A DNA stretch of 64,000 nucleotides, from positions 1 through 64,000 of the forward strand of contig VXRC01000049.1 of assembly GCA_009838645.1 (NCBI GenBank), written 5' to 3'. Below are positions 27,648 to 36,538 of the stretch, one piece after another; position 1 is the stretch's first letter, and every line of letters starts with the position of its first letter. The stretch comes from Gemmatimonadota bacterium. GTDB lineage: Bacteria; JAAXHH01. The notes under the pieces are model-generated. The model was not told the DNA's origin. It was given only the letters and a program-made list of their open reading frames with translations, and ran no database searches. A program made the translations under genes and the position numbers.

Positions 27648-29192
27648 GTGGCCTTCGATGTCGTCATTCGCGGTGGTGAGGTAATCGATGGTACTGGCAG
27701 GACCGACCGCTACCACGCGGACGTGGGAATACAGAACGGACGCGTGGCGGGGATCGGCGACCTGTCGGATGCCGAAACCGCCCGAACGATCGACGCCGTC
27801 GGCCATGTCGTCTGCCCCGGATTCATCGACGTCCACGTTCACTCCGAGAATTCCCTGCTGGGTGGCCGGGACCAGATGGGCGGCCTCCGTCAGGGCGTGA
27901 CGACCCATTTACTGGCGCCGGACGGCTTCGGCTGGGCCGGCCTGTCGTCCGAAGAGGCCCTGCCCCTTTGGCATTACACGCAGTTCGCCTACGGAGAGCC
28001 CCTGGAGCCGGTCGACTGGCCCACCATCGAGTCCTACCTGGACCTCTTCCCGGGCCGCTCACCCGCCAACGTGTATCCCCAGGTGCCGCACTGCGCCGTG
28101 CGGGTCAAGGCCATGGGCTGGGACCCCGGGGCGCCCACGCCGGACCAGTTGAAGGTCATGGAAGCGGAGACCCGCGCCTGGATGGAAGCCGGCGCCGGCT
28201 GTCTCTGCCTGGGACTGGACTACCAACCCAGCGCCAACGCGCCCTTCGAGGAGCTGGTAGCCCTCTGCAAAGTGGCCCTGGAGTACGACGGGATCTACGC
28301 CGCCCACCTGAGGTACCAGATCCTGGGGCGGGAACGGGCCTGGCAGGAGATCATCGACCTGCACCGGACCAGCGGCATCCCCGTGCACGTGTCTCACGAG
28401 CGTGTCGACGGCATGACGGGTCCGATCCTGGAACAGGCCGTGAAGGACGGGGTGGACATCACCTTCGAATCCTATCTCTACCCGGCCGGCATGACCCACA
28501 TCACTATGCAACTGCCCATGTGGGTGCAGTCGGGCAGTCCCGATGAAGTGCTCGAGCGAATGCGCCAGCCGGATACCCGCCGGAAGGCCCTGGAGCATCT
28601 GAAATCGACGAACCTGGCGGACCGCCAGTATATCGGCTATACGCGTTCCGGCAGATTCGCGGGGATGACCCTCGGTGAGGCCGCGAGGAGCGTGAACAAG
28701 TCCAACAAGGAATTCGCCTACGACCTCGTGCTCGATGAAGACGGCATCCAGGCCTTCGTCATGTTCTGGCCGGTGCCGGAGGCGGAAGTCGACGCCGTGC
28801 TGAACCGGACGGCGCCCCATCCCCTCATGATGGTCGCCAGCGACGGCGTCTATGACTGTACCCATCCCCATCCCCGGGGAATGGGGTGTTTCGCGCAGAT
28901 GCTCCGTAAATTCGTTCGGGAGCGCGGCCTGCTGTCCCTGGAAGAGGCCGTCTACAAGATGAGCGGCTTTCCGGCGGAACGTTACCGGCTGAAGGACCGG
29001 GGCGTGCTGCGTGAAGGTGCTCCCGCGGACGTGGTCGTCTTCGATCCTCAGACCGTGGTCGACCGGGCTACCTTCGAAGCGCCGATTCAGCCCCCCGACG
29101 GCATTCCCCACGTCTTGGTCAACGGTATTCCGGTCATCGAAAACCACGAGCCCACGGCGCACCGCCCGGGCCAGGTCCTGCGCAGAGGATAG
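27648..29192 (+). CDS. N-acyl-D-amino-acid deacylase family amidohydrolase
   Basis: GTG start 27648 follows tggagg. The 514-residue metal-dependent amidohydrolase has GFIDVHVHSEN (HxH metal ligands), the strand CLCLGLDY, AAHLRYQ (metal His), PVHVSHERV (second metal His), MVASDGVYD (Asp acid/base) and the family tail THPHPRGMGCFAQMLRKFVRE with LSLEEAVYKMSGFPAERYRLKDRG. Canonical D-aminoacylase has GxxPxG after the GLxY strand; here it is YQPSANAPF, so substrate preference may differ. It releases D-amino acids or similar from N-acyl compounds, fitting the peptidase next door and the D-amino-acid dehydrogenase-like gene at 47350. Confidence 0.87.
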   Translation: MAFDVVIRGGEVIDGTGRTDRYHADVGIQNGRVAGIGDLSDAETARTIDAVGHVVCPGFIDVHVHSENSLLGGRDQMGGLRQGVTTHLLAPDGFGWAGLSSEEALPLWHYTQFAYGEPLEPVDWPTIESYLDLFPGRSPANVYPQVPHCAVRVKAMGWDPGAPTPDQLKVMEAETRAWMEAGAGCLCLGLDYQPSANAPFEELVALCKVALEYDGIYAAHLRYQILGRERAWQEIIDLHRTSGIPVHVSHERVDGMTGPILEQAVKDGVDITFESYLYPAGMTHITMQLPMWVQSGSPDEVLERMRQPDTRRKALEHLKSTNLADRQYIGYTRSGRFAGMTLGEAARSVNKSNKEFAYDLVLDEDGIQAFVMFWPVPEAEVDAVLNRTAPHPLMMVASDGVYDCTHPHPRGMGCFAQMLRKFVRERGLLSLEEAVYKMSGFPAERYRLKDRGVLREGAPADVVVFDPQTVVDRATFEAPIQPPDGIPHVLVNGIPVIENHEPTAHRPGQVLRRG

Positions 29193-29213
29193 GAAGGGAC
29201 GCATTGTAGACAC

Positions 29214-31016
29214 ATGGATTGGGATCTGGCTGCTTACTTTCCCGCTTTCGACGGTCCGGAGATGCGCCGTTTCAAGGTCGGCCTCCGGGACGACCTGGAC
29301 GTTTTGCTGGCCGATGCCTCGGGCACGGCGGATTTGAACCCTGGTAACCTGGAAGCGTGGGAGCGCATTGTCCTGTCCTTCGAAGACGCCGTCACCCGGT
29401 TGCGGCACCTGGGCTCCTACGTTTCCTGCATAACCTCCGCGGACGCGAACAATGAGGATTACGCCGCGGAGGAAGGGGCATTGAGCCTGCTGGACGCCCG
29501 GATGTCCAAGATCCTCGTAGAACTTCAGCGGGGGTTCAAGACCCCTTCGGATGAGGTTTTTGAAGAGTTCACCTCCCGCCCCGCCCTCCGGGACGCACGG
29601 TACCGCATTACCCGGATCAGGGACCAGTCCAGGCATACCATGTCCACGGAGGAAGAACACCTGGCGTCGGACCTGGGCGTGGACGGGATCGAGGCCTGGG
29701 GACGGCTGTACGACAGGATCTCGGGCAAGCTGACTTTCGAGATGGCCTATCCGGACGGCCGGCGGGAGCAGGTGCCCATGTCGCAGCGCCGCGCCCTGAT
29801 GGAACACCCGGACCGCCGCGTGCGCCGTGCCGCCTTTGAGGGAGGCAACAAGGCCTGGTCGTCGATCGAGACCGTGCCGGCCGCCGCGTTGAATGCCATC
29901 GGAGGCACGAGGCTGACCCTGTACCGCCATCGCGGCATGGATCATTACCTGGACAAGGCCCTCTTCCAGGCGGCGATCTCGCGCGAAACGCTGGAGGCCA
30001 TGTTCGAGGCGGTGTTCGCGAAAATCGACTTAGCCCGCGGCATCCTGGCGTACAAGGCGCGTCTCATGGGCGGCGATACGCTCGGATGGTACGATCTCTC
30101 GGCACCCCTGACCGTGGAGCACCAGGACGAACCTTCCTGGGAAGACGCCAGGGCACTGGTGCATCGCGCTTTCGCGGCCGGATATCCCGCCCTGGCGGAC
30201 TATACGAACGAGACCTTCGAGCAAAAATGGATCGACTGGTCGCCCCGGCCGGGCAAGCGTCCCGGCGCCTTCTGCACGGGTTCTCCCCTGACCAAAGAGT
30301 CCCGTGTATACATGACTTATAACGACAACATGGGTGACGTGCTAACCCTAGCCCACGAACTGGGGCACGCCTTTCACGGCCATCTTATGCGGGGGGAACG
30401 CACGCTGAATCGCGCCTACCCCATGACCCTGGCCGAATCCGCTTCCACCTTCGGCGAGATGCTGCTCATGCGGGGCCTGCTGGATGAACCGGGCGTAAGC
30501 GCCGAAACCAGGGCCTTTCTGCTGAACCTGGAGGCCAGCGACGGCGCGACCTACCTGATGGACATCCCGGTGCGCTTCGAATTCGAAAAGGCCTTCCACG
30601 AAGAACGGGCGGAGGGCGAAGTCGGCGTGAGCAGGCTGAAGGAACTGATGGTCGATACCCAGCGCCGCGTGCTTGGCGACGTGCTGGACCCCGAGGGCGG
30701 CGATCCCTATTTCTGGGCGTCCAAGCTCCATTTCTACATCACGGACACCACGTTCTACAATTTCCCCTATACCTTCGGCTACCTGCTCAGCCGGGGCCTA
30801 TTCGCCCAGTACGAGAAGGAAGGTCCGGACTTCCTGCCGAGATACGAGCAGTACCTGAAGCTTACAGGCAGCGATACGGCGGAAAACGTGGTGCGGCAAA
30901 CCGTCGGCCTCGAACTCACGGACCCCGGTTTCTGGTCGGATGCCATAAGGGGGTTGGAAGGCGTGCTGGAACTGCTCAAAGCAAGCGTGGACGAAAGCCG
31001 GGTCGTGCTGAACTAG
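29214..31016 (+). CDS. M3-family oligoendopeptidase (PepF-like)
   Basis: This 600-residue cytoplasmic zinc peptidase trims oligopeptides. The zinc motif is H381-E-L-G-H385 (TLAHELGHAFHGH), with the third ligand in AESASTFGE (E408), 23 residues later as in family M3. The substrate-cleft Tyr/His region YFWASKLHFYITDTTFYNFPYTFGYLL is also present, and the N-terminal helical domain (residues 1-200) matches PepF. It begins 21 bp after the amidohydrolase gene, so the two probably form one transcript that breaks down modified peptides. Confidence 0.92.
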   Translation: MDWDLAAYFPAFDGPEMRRFKVGLRDDLDVLLADASGTADLNPGNLEAWERIVLSFEDAVTRLRHLGSYVSCITSADANNEDYAAEEGALSLLDARMSKILVELQRGFKTPSDEVFEEFTSRPALRDARYRITRIRDQSRHTMSTEEEHLASDLGVDGIEAWGRLYDRISGKLTFEMAYPDGRREQVPMSQRRALMEHPDRRVRRAAFEGGNKAWSSIETVPAAALNAIGGTRLTLYRHRGMDHYLDKALFQAAISRETLEAMFEAVFAKIDLARGILAYKARLMGGDTLGWYDLSAPLTVEHQDEPSWEDARALVHRAFAAGYPALADYTNETFEQKWIDWSPRPGKRPGAFCTGSPLTKESRVYMTYNDNMGDVLTLAHELGHAFHGHLMRGERTLNRAYPMTLAESASTFGEMLLMRGLLDEPGVSAETRAFLLNLEASDGATYLMDIPVRFEFEKAFHEERAEGEVGVSRLKELMVDTQRRVLGDVLDPEGGDPYFWASKLHFYITDTTFYNFPYTFGYLLSRGLFAQYEKEGPDFLPRYEQYLKLTGSDTAENVVRQTVGLELTDPGFWSDAIRGLEGVLELLKASVDESRVVLN

Positions 31017-31115
31017 CCGGCGTAGAGAGGGACTGGTCGAGCTTCCCGTGGACCAGGTCCAGTGGGCCGGCCCCGGCGGCCAGCCACGGCAGCTAGCCAC
31101 GGCAAGGAGAGGGTC

Positions 31116-31865
31116 ATGACCGTGATCGAGGGGGAGCGCAACCGTTTCCACGGCGTGGAAGTCGACTCGGACGCCCTGCCGGACAAGCCGGACGGATTCA
31201 GGGAGCGCCTGGACCTTACAATCAGGGAGTGGAAGGCAGAGGAACTCCAGGTCGCCTGGTTCAAAGTCCCCCTGGACCGCGCCTTTCTCATTCCCGCACT
31301 GGTGGACGCGGGAAGTGTGTTCCATCACAGTACCACCGAATATCTCATGCTGACGCTCAGACTGGTGGAGGACGCCTTCGTACCGCTCTACGCGACCCAT
31401 TACATCGGCGCCGGTGGCGTGGTGATCAACGAGAAGAATGAACTGCTCGTGGTCTGTGAGCGATTTCGCGGGGGCCGTGCGCCGTACTACAAGCTGCCCG
31501 GCGGCGCACTGCAGCCGGAGGAGCATCTGGCCGAGGGCGTCGTCCGGGAGGTATTCGAAGAAACGGGCGTGCCGACCCGCTTCGACGGGCTGGTCTGCTT
31601 CCGGCATTGGCACGGCTACCGGTACGACAAGTCGGACATCTACTTCGTCTGCCGGCTGAAGCCGCTCCACCAGATCATCGAGATGCAGGCCACGGAGATC
31701 GAAGAGTGTTTCTGGATGCCCGTGGAGACCTACATGGGTTCGGAGAACGTCAGCCAGTTCAACAAGCTCATCGTCAAGGCCGCCGTGGAGAGCGAGGGCC
31801 TGAAGGAAACCTGGGTCGACGGCTACGGCGATCCGGAACGGTACGAGTTCTTCATGCCGGAGTAA
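31116..31865 (+). CDS. Nudix hydrolase with NUDT6-type N-terminal domain
   Basis: The start ATG 31116 follows aaggagagg. Residues 1-90 (RNRFHGVEVDSDALP, REWKAEELQVAWFKVPLDRAFLIPAL, FHHSTTEYLMLTLRL) match the pre-Nudix domain of NUDT6 and plant Nudix proteins. Residues 95-225 are the Nudix fold with a complete box: GGALQPEEHLAEGVVREVFEETG has the pattern G-x5-E-x7-R-E-x2-E-E-x-G. Nudix enzymes hydrolyse nucleoside diphosphates linked to other moieties; the exact substrate is not known for this branch. It lies between the peptidase and sulfatase genes, about 100 bp and 58 bp away. Confidence 0.9.
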   Translation: MTVIEGERNRFHGVEVDSDALPDKPDGFRERLDLTIREWKAEELQVAWFKVPLDRAFLIPALVDAGSVFHHSTTEYLMLTLRLVEDAFVPLYATHYIGAGGVVINEKNELLVVCERFRGGRAPYYKLPGGALQPEEHLAEGVVREVFEETGVPTRFDGLVCFRHWHGYRYDKSDIYFVCRLKPLHQIIEMQATEIEECFWMPVETYMGSENVSQFNKLIVKAAVESEGLKETWVDGYGDPERYEFFMPE

Positions 31866-31923
31866 ATGGTAGCATAAATTCCGCTATCCCAGGGAGTTAA
31901 CCTACATCAACGAGGACCAACCT

Positions 31924-33330
31924 ATGGCCAAGACCCGCAGGCGACGCAAGAAGCGTCCCAATATCTTACTGTTGGGCGTGGATTCCCTTCTGGCCGATCA
32001 CATGAGCTGTTACGGCTATCATCGACGGACCACGCCCCACATCGACCGGTTCGCCGAGGGCGGCGCGCTTTTCGAGAAGACGTACAGCGCCCATATCCCC
32101 ACGACCAGCGCCTACGCGTCCATGCTGACCGGACTGGACGCCTTCGGCACCCAGGTCGTAGCCCTGCGGCACAAGGGCGGACTGCGGGAGGACGTGCAGA
32201 CGCTGCCCGAGATCCTGCGGGAGCAGGGATACGCGACTACCAGCGTGGGTTTTGCCGGGAACCCGTCGTCCCGTGGCTTCGACAAGTACCTAGAGTATCC
32301 GAGCTGGGGCAGCTGGAACGAGGGGCGCAGTCCAAAGGCGCAGAATCTGAACGACGTAGCGATCCCGGAGCTGGACCGGCTCGCCAAAAGACGCGGACCG
32401 TTCTTCCTCTTTCTCCGCCACATGGACCCTCACGCGCCGTACCTGCCGCCGGAGCCCTACGAGCGTATGTTCTATCACGGAAACGAGTGCGACCCGGAGA
32501 ACCGATCCATGGATCCGGTCATGGCGTTCAAGCCGTTCTGTGATTTCTTCGCATCGTGGATGCCGCCGGGCATCACCGACAAGGATTATGTGATCGCCCA
32601 GTACGACGGCGCCGTGGCGTACATGGACGCCTGCATCCAGACGATCTTCAACGCGCTCGAGGCCCATGGCATCATGGACGAGACGATCGTGATCCTCAAC
32701 GGCGACCACGGCGAGACGCTCTACGACCACGAATGCTGGTTCGATCACCACGGTCTCTACGACGTGACGCTCCACGTCCCGCTCATCATTCGTTATCCGG
32801 GCAGAATCCCCGCGGGAAGCCGTATCGCCGGATACAACCAGCACAAGGACCTCGTCCCCACCATTATGGATCTGGCCGAACTAGACACGGAGATCGATTT
32901 CGACGGGGACAGCCTGATGTCGCTGGTCGACGGCACGAAATCCTCCTTCGACAGCGAGTTCTACATCACGGAGTGCACGTGGATGCGGAAGCAAGGCTGG
33001 CGCACGCCGCAGTGGAAACTGATGGTGGCCCTGGAGCCGGACTTCCACTTCAAGCCCCAGGTCGAGCTGTACAACCTCGTGGAGGATCCGGACGAGAACC
33101 ACAACGTGGCCGAGGAACTGCCGGAGGTGGTTGACCTGCTCAAGCGGCGGATGAACGGCTGGATCCGGAAGCGCGTGCGGGAGACCGGAACGCCCAATCC
33201 CATGCTCACCCAGGGAGACTGGCACGGGCACGAGGGAATCGGCGCATTCAAGACATCGCAGCAGGCCTACGACACGATGCACATCGGCGACCCCGACCAG
33301 GCCGCCAGCCTGCAGGCGCGCAGCAGGTGA
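31924..33330 (+). CDS. Sulfatase-family protein lacking the formylglycine motif
   Basis: This 468-residue alkaline-phosphatase-superfamily protein has the sulfatase frame RPNILLLGVDSLLADHMSCYG, TPHIDRFAEGG, NGDHGETLYDHECWFDHHGLYD and HVPLIIRYPGRIP. Where sulfatases have C/S-x-P-x-R, it reads IPTTSAYASMLTG, with T60 at the nucleophile position and no Pro or Arg. The first Asp pair is D20-S21 rather than DD. It therefore cannot use formylglycine. Thr nucleophiles are used by relatives such as phosphonoacetate hydrolase, NPP phosphodiesterases and phosphoethanolamine transferases, so a phosphodiesterase or phosphonate role is a fair guess. The N-terminus is very basic (KTRRRRKKR) with no signal peptide, so it is probably cytoplasmic. 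Confidence 0.85.
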   Translation: MAKTRRRRKKRPNILLLGVDSLLADHMSCYGYHRRTTPHIDRFAEGGALFEKTYSAHIPTTSAYASMLTGLDAFGTQVVALRHKGGLREDVQTLPEILREQGYATTSVGFAGNPSSRGFDKYLEYPSWGSWNEGRSPKAQNLNDVAIPELDRLAKRRGPFFLFLRHMDPHAPYLPPEPYERMFYHGNECDPENRSMDPVMAFKPFCDFFASWMPPGITDKDYVIAQYDGAVAYMDACIQTIFNALEAHGIMDETIVILNGDHGETLYDHECWFDHHGLYDVTLHVPLIIRYPGRIPAGSRIAGYNQHKDLVPTIMDLAELDTEIDFDGDSLMSLVDGTKSSFDSEFYITECTWMRKQGWRTPQWKLMVALEPDFHFKPQVELYNLVEDPDENHNVAEELPEVVDLLKRRMNGWIRKRVRETGTPNPMLTQGDWHGHEGIGAFKTSQQAYDTMHIGDPDQAASLQARSR

Positions 33331-33419
33331 TGGGAGCGGGTTCGAGTGGGTCGGAAGCCTTCCGCTCGTGCGAATGGGTCTGTGGATTGATTGAAACTGG
33401 TCCGCGGCCGGTGGATGGG

Positions 33420-33445
33420 TTATATTTTAAGTGATTGAAATATAA
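33420..33445 (+). promoter_or_regulatory. Inverted repeat overlapping a TATAAT box before the Gfo/Idh gene
   Basis: Perfect 8-bp inverted repeat TTATATTT (33420-33427) / AAATATAA (33438-33445) with a 10-bp centre. A perfect TATAAT at 33441-33446 overlaps its right arm; no good -35 is seen 17 bp upstream, so an activator or a weak core promoter is possible. It lies 50 bp before the start of the sugar-acid genes and is a likely operator for them. Confidence 0.5.
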
Positions 33446-33498
33446 TAATTAACACGCAGGATACCTGATACGTAGTTTGCATAAAGGAGCGACTGAAG

Positions 33499-34494
33499 AT
33501 GGGGCTGAATATCGCGGTGGTGGGCATGGGCGGCATAGGCAACAACCATGCCCGGAACTACCAGGCACATGAAGCGTGCACGATCGTGGCCGTTTGCGAT
33601 GCCATCAGGGACAAGGCCGATGAGGCGGCGCAGACCTACGGTTGCCAGGCGTTCTATAGCGTCGGCGACCTGCTGAACAGCGGGCTGAAGGTGGACGCGG
33701 CCAGCGTATGTACGGCCGGCGTGGAGAACGGCGGGGATCATTACGCGCCGACGATGGAACTGCTGGGCGGCGGCATCCCCGTACTGGGCGAGAAGCCCAT
33801 ATCCAACGAGATCCCGAAGGCCCGGGAGATGGTCGCGCTGGCGCGGGAACGGGGCATTCGCTACGGGATCAACCTCAACCACCGCTTCACGCCCGCCGCG
33901 CTGCGGGCGAAAGAATGGGTCGAGGCCGGCCGGTTGGGCGAGCTGAACATCATCAACATGACGATGTGGATCAACAACCCCAACGAAAGCTCGCCTCATT
34001 TCCACATGCGGGCGCTCCATCCCCACTCCATCGACGTGATGCGTTATTTCTGCGGCGACGTGGAGAAGGTGCAGGCCTTCTTCAAGAAGGGTTGGGGCCG
34101 GAAGATCTGGTCCAACGTACAGGTCAACATGCTGTTCGAAAACGGCATCGTCGGCCACCTGACCGGGAGCTACGACGCCGGCGGTAGCTATGGCCTGGAG
34201 ACCTGCGAGGTCGTGGGATCGGACGCCCGGTTTGTCATACGCGAGGCCTGCGAGGGACTGGAGTTCTATCCCCGGCATTCCAGGGAGGTGGAATCCTATC
34301 AGTACCCGGGCGGCATGATGGGTTTTTCAGAGACCTTCGGCTCGCGGATTTCCCGCTGGATCGAGCAGAATCTCGATGAGGCGGCGCCGGAGGAAATCGA
34401 CGCCAAAGCCGAGGACGCCCTGCGTGCCCAGTTGATCATCGAGGCCGCCATCGAATCATGGGACACCGATACCGTCGTGACTGTACAGTACTGA
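33499..34494 (+). CDS. Gfo/Idh/MocA family oxidoreductase
   Basis: This 331-residue NAD(P)-dependent sugar or inositol dehydrogenase has the Rossmann start NIAVVGMGGIGNNHARNY, the signature E-K-P (VLGEKPISNEI) and a C-terminal alpha/beta domain with HFHMRALHPHSIDVMRYF, where the paired His/Asp contribute to catalysis. Ribosome site aaaggag precedes the ATG. It is the first gene of a rightward set with a TIM-barrel isomerase and a galactonate-dehydratase-like enzyme, so it probably oxidises a sugar or a lactone precursor in that pathway. Confidence 0.9.
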   Translation: MGLNIAVVGMGGIGNNHARNYQAHEACTIVAVCDAIRDKADEAAQTYGCQAFYSVGDLLNSGLKVDAASVCTAGVENGGDHYAPTMELLGGGIPVLGEKPISNEIPKAREMVALARERGIRYGINLNHRFTPAALRAKEWVEAGRLGELNIINMTMWINNPNESSPHFHMRALHPHSIDVMRYFCGDVEKVQAFFKKGWGRKIWSNVQVNMLFENGIVGHLTGSYDAGGSYGLETCEVVGSDARFVIREACEGLEFYPRHSREVESYQYPGGMMGFSETFGSRISRWIEQNLDEAAPEEIDAKAEDALRAQLIIEAAIESWDTDTVVTVQY

Positions 34495-34524
34495 AGGTAC
34501 AATACTAACGGTACGATACTGACA
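34483..34524. repeat. Three 14-bp tandem repeats across the Gfo/Idh stop codon
   Basis: Units gtacagtactgaag (34483), gtacaatactaacg (34497) and gtacgatactgaca (34511). The first unit contains the TGA stop (34492-34494) and the last runs into the ribosome site of the next gene, so the spacer appears to have grown by duplication. Confidence 0.8.
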
Positions 34525-34534
34525 AGGAGTGGAC

Positions 34535-35332
34535 ATGAAACTTGGCGCCAACTCGGTCCTGTTCGGCGGCTACGACATGGAGACGGCCTTCAAGTACCTG
34601 GCCATGGCCGGGTACGACGGCATAGAAGTGTCGGCCATCGGCGGAATGAGCGAGCATCTCGTCCTGTCGGACTGGCGGGCCATCGCGCCGGAAATTCAGC
34701 GCCTGTCCGACGAATACGGCCTGGAACTGCTGGCCATGGAGCAGCCGTCTCAGGATGAAGAGACCATGGAGTCTGCGTTCCGGGCCGCGGCCGAGACCGG
34801 CATTCCCATCATCAACTGCGGGCCCGGTGGCACGTCCGGAGACGAGGAAAGCCTCCAGACGACCATCGATTCCCTGGGCAGGCTGGCGGACCGGGCGGGA
34901 ACCTACGGGGTTACGCTCTGCGTCAAGGCCCACGTGGGCGCGAGTATATACGACACGCCGACGACGCTGCGGGCCATGGAAGCCATATCGTCTCCGGCCT
35001 TCGGGATCGACATGGATCCTTCCCATATCCACCGCGCCGACGAGAACCCCGTGGACGCCATCAAGGCCGTGCTTCCCCGCGTCCGCCACGTGCACATCCG
35101 TGACTGCAAGGGCCGCCAGGCCGGGCCCGGCGCGCCGGAGGACCAGGCAAACGGCAGGGGGGATATCGACCTGGTCGGGTATATCCGCGCGCTGCACGAG
35201 GGCGGCTACGACGGTCCGGTCAACCTAGAAGTCATCGGGGCAAAAGAGTATTCGCTGGAACAGTGCTGCGTCGTCGCGGCGGAGACGCGGGGTCACATGC
35301 AGGCGTGTCTGCAGGCCTGCGGGGCGCGGTAA
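34535..35332 (+). CDS. Sugar phosphate isomerase/epimerase (xylose-isomerase-like TIM barrel)
   Basis: The ATG at 34535 is used because aaggag lies at 34524-34529. The 265-residue TIM barrel has LGANSVLFGGYDMETAFKYLAMAGYDGIEVSA, metal-ligand candidates in LLAMEQP, GIDMDPSHIHRA (Asp/His) and VRHVHIRDCKGR (His-x-Arg-Asp), and a final Glu in GPVNLEVIG. Members interconvert sugars or act as dehydratases; the exact reaction is open. It sits between the Gfo/Idh dehydrogenase and the dgoD-like gene, so it likely acts on the same sugar. Confidence 0.85.
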   Translation: MKLGANSVLFGGYDMETAFKYLAMAGYDGIEVSAIGGMSEHLVLSDWRAIAPEIQRLSDEYGLELLAMEQPSQDEETMESAFRAAAETGIPIINCGPGGTSGDEESLQTTIDSLGRLADRAGTYGVTLCVKAHVGASIYDTPTTLRAMEAISSPAFGIDMDPSHIHRADENPVDAIKAVLPRVRHVHIRDCKGRQAGPGAPEDQANGRGDIDLVGYIRALHEGGYDGPVNLEVIGAKEYSLEQCCVVAAETRGHMQACLQACGAR

Positions 35333-35391
35333 GGGGATAGGGCGGAGCGCGGTAGGGCGGTAAAACGGTAGAAAAACCGGAGAGGCACACC

Positions 35392-36495
35392 ATGAAAATC
35401 ACCAAGCTCGAGACCTTCCTGGTCAAACCCCGCTGGCTCTTTCTCAAGATGCATACCGACGAGGGGCTGGTGGGACTCGGCGAGCCCATCCTGGAGGGCC
35501 GGGCGAAGACCTGCGCCCAGGCCGTGGCCGAGCTGGAACCGTACCTGGTCGGCAAGGACCCGACCCGGGTGGTCCACCACTGGCAGGCCATGTACCGCCA
35601 CGCCTTCTACCGGGGCGGCCCCATCCTGACCAGCGCGCTCAGCGGTGTCGAGCAGGCGCTGTGGGACCTGTCGGGCAAGGCGCTGGGCGTGCCGGTGTAC
35701 AAGCTGCTGGGCGGTCCGACGCGGGACCGGATCCGGCTGTACAAGGGCGGCGGCGACCCGGACACCATCGGGGACTGGATCGCGCAGGGCTTCACCTGTT
35801 TCAAGACGGGACCGTATGCGGAGCGCCCGTCCCGGATCATCGAGAACAAGGCCTTCATCGACACGGCCGCCAACCACTTCGCCCGGCTGCGGGAAGCCGC
35901 CGGACCGGAAATCGACCTGGCCATCGACTTCCACGGCGCGGTCAGTCCCCAGACGGCCAAGCTGCTCATCAAGGAACTCGAACCCTACCAGCCCTTCTTC
36001 GTGGAAGAGCCCGTCCAGTGTCAGAACGTCGACGTGCTCGCCGAGATCGCCCGGAGCACCCACCTGCCCATCGCCACGGGAGAGCGCGTCTTCACCAAAT
36101 GGGGATTCCGCGAGATCCTGGAGAAGCAGGCCGCGTCCATTCTGCAACCGGACCTGTGCCACGCCGGCGGCATCTTCGAAGTACGGCTCATCGCGGGCAT
36201 GGCCGAGGCCTACTACGGCGGGATCGCGCCTCACAATCCCCTCGGACCGATTTCACTGGCCGCCTGCCTGCAGCTGGACGCCTCGATCCCCAATTTCGTC
36301 GCCCAGGAGCACACCACACTGGGCGAGGGATACCTGAAGAAGCCCTTCGTCTTCAAGGATGGTTTCGTTGATCTGCCCACGGAGCCCGGGCTCGGGATCG
36401 AGCTGGACGACGACGCCCTGGAGGACAAGATCGACCACGACTGGCGGAACGGCGAGAGCTACCTGGCCGACGACGGTTCCGTGGTGGACTGGTAG
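35392..36495 (+). CDS. dgoD: Galactonate-dehydratase-like enolase-superfamily enzyme
   Basis: D-galactonate dehydratase makes 2-dehydro-3-deoxy-galactonate. The 367-residue protein is closely DgoD-like (MKITKLETFLVKPRWLFLK, GEPILEGRAKT, YRGGPILTSALSGVEQALWD). Metal ligands D179, E205 and E231 and catalytic H181 and H281 (IAPHNPLGP) all fall four positions before the E. coli numbering (183, 209, 235, 185, 285). The acid-sugar specificity is not proven by this; related dehydratases share the residues. It ends the rightward set and converges with the isomerase-sulfatase-aldolase operon, whose aldolase could cleave its product. Confidence 0.85.
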   Translation: MKITKLETFLVKPRWLFLKMHTDEGLVGLGEPILEGRAKTCAQAVAELEPYLVGKDPTRVVHHWQAMYRHAFYRGGPILTSALSGVEQALWDLSGKALGVPVYKLLGGPTRDRIRLYKGGGDPDTIGDWIAQGFTCFKTGPYAERPSRIIENKAFIDTAANHFARLREAAGPEIDLAIDFHGAVSPQTAKLLIKELEPYQPFFVEEPVQCQNVDVLAEIARSTHLPIATGERVFTKWGFREILEKQAASILQPDLCHAGGIFEVRLIAGMAEAYYGGIAPHNPLGPISLAACLQLDASIPNFVAQEHTTLGEGYLKKPFVFKDGFVDLPTEPGLGIELDDDALEDKIDHDWRNGESYLADDGSVVDW

Positions 36496-36538
36496 GACCA
36501 GGACGGGTAGAGGGCACGGACCAGCCCGCAGCCGTGCT

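Noticed and set aside
28059-29945. Long open frame antisense to the D-aminoacylase and M3 peptidase genes (628 codons)
   Set aside because: It spans two well-supported genes and the gap between them, and its product is typical GC-rich antisense sequence without motifs.
33352-33364. Terminator hairpin after the sulfatase-like gene
   Set aside because: CGGAAG-C-CTTCCG has a one-base loop and no following T-run, so it cannot be a normal intrinsic terminator.
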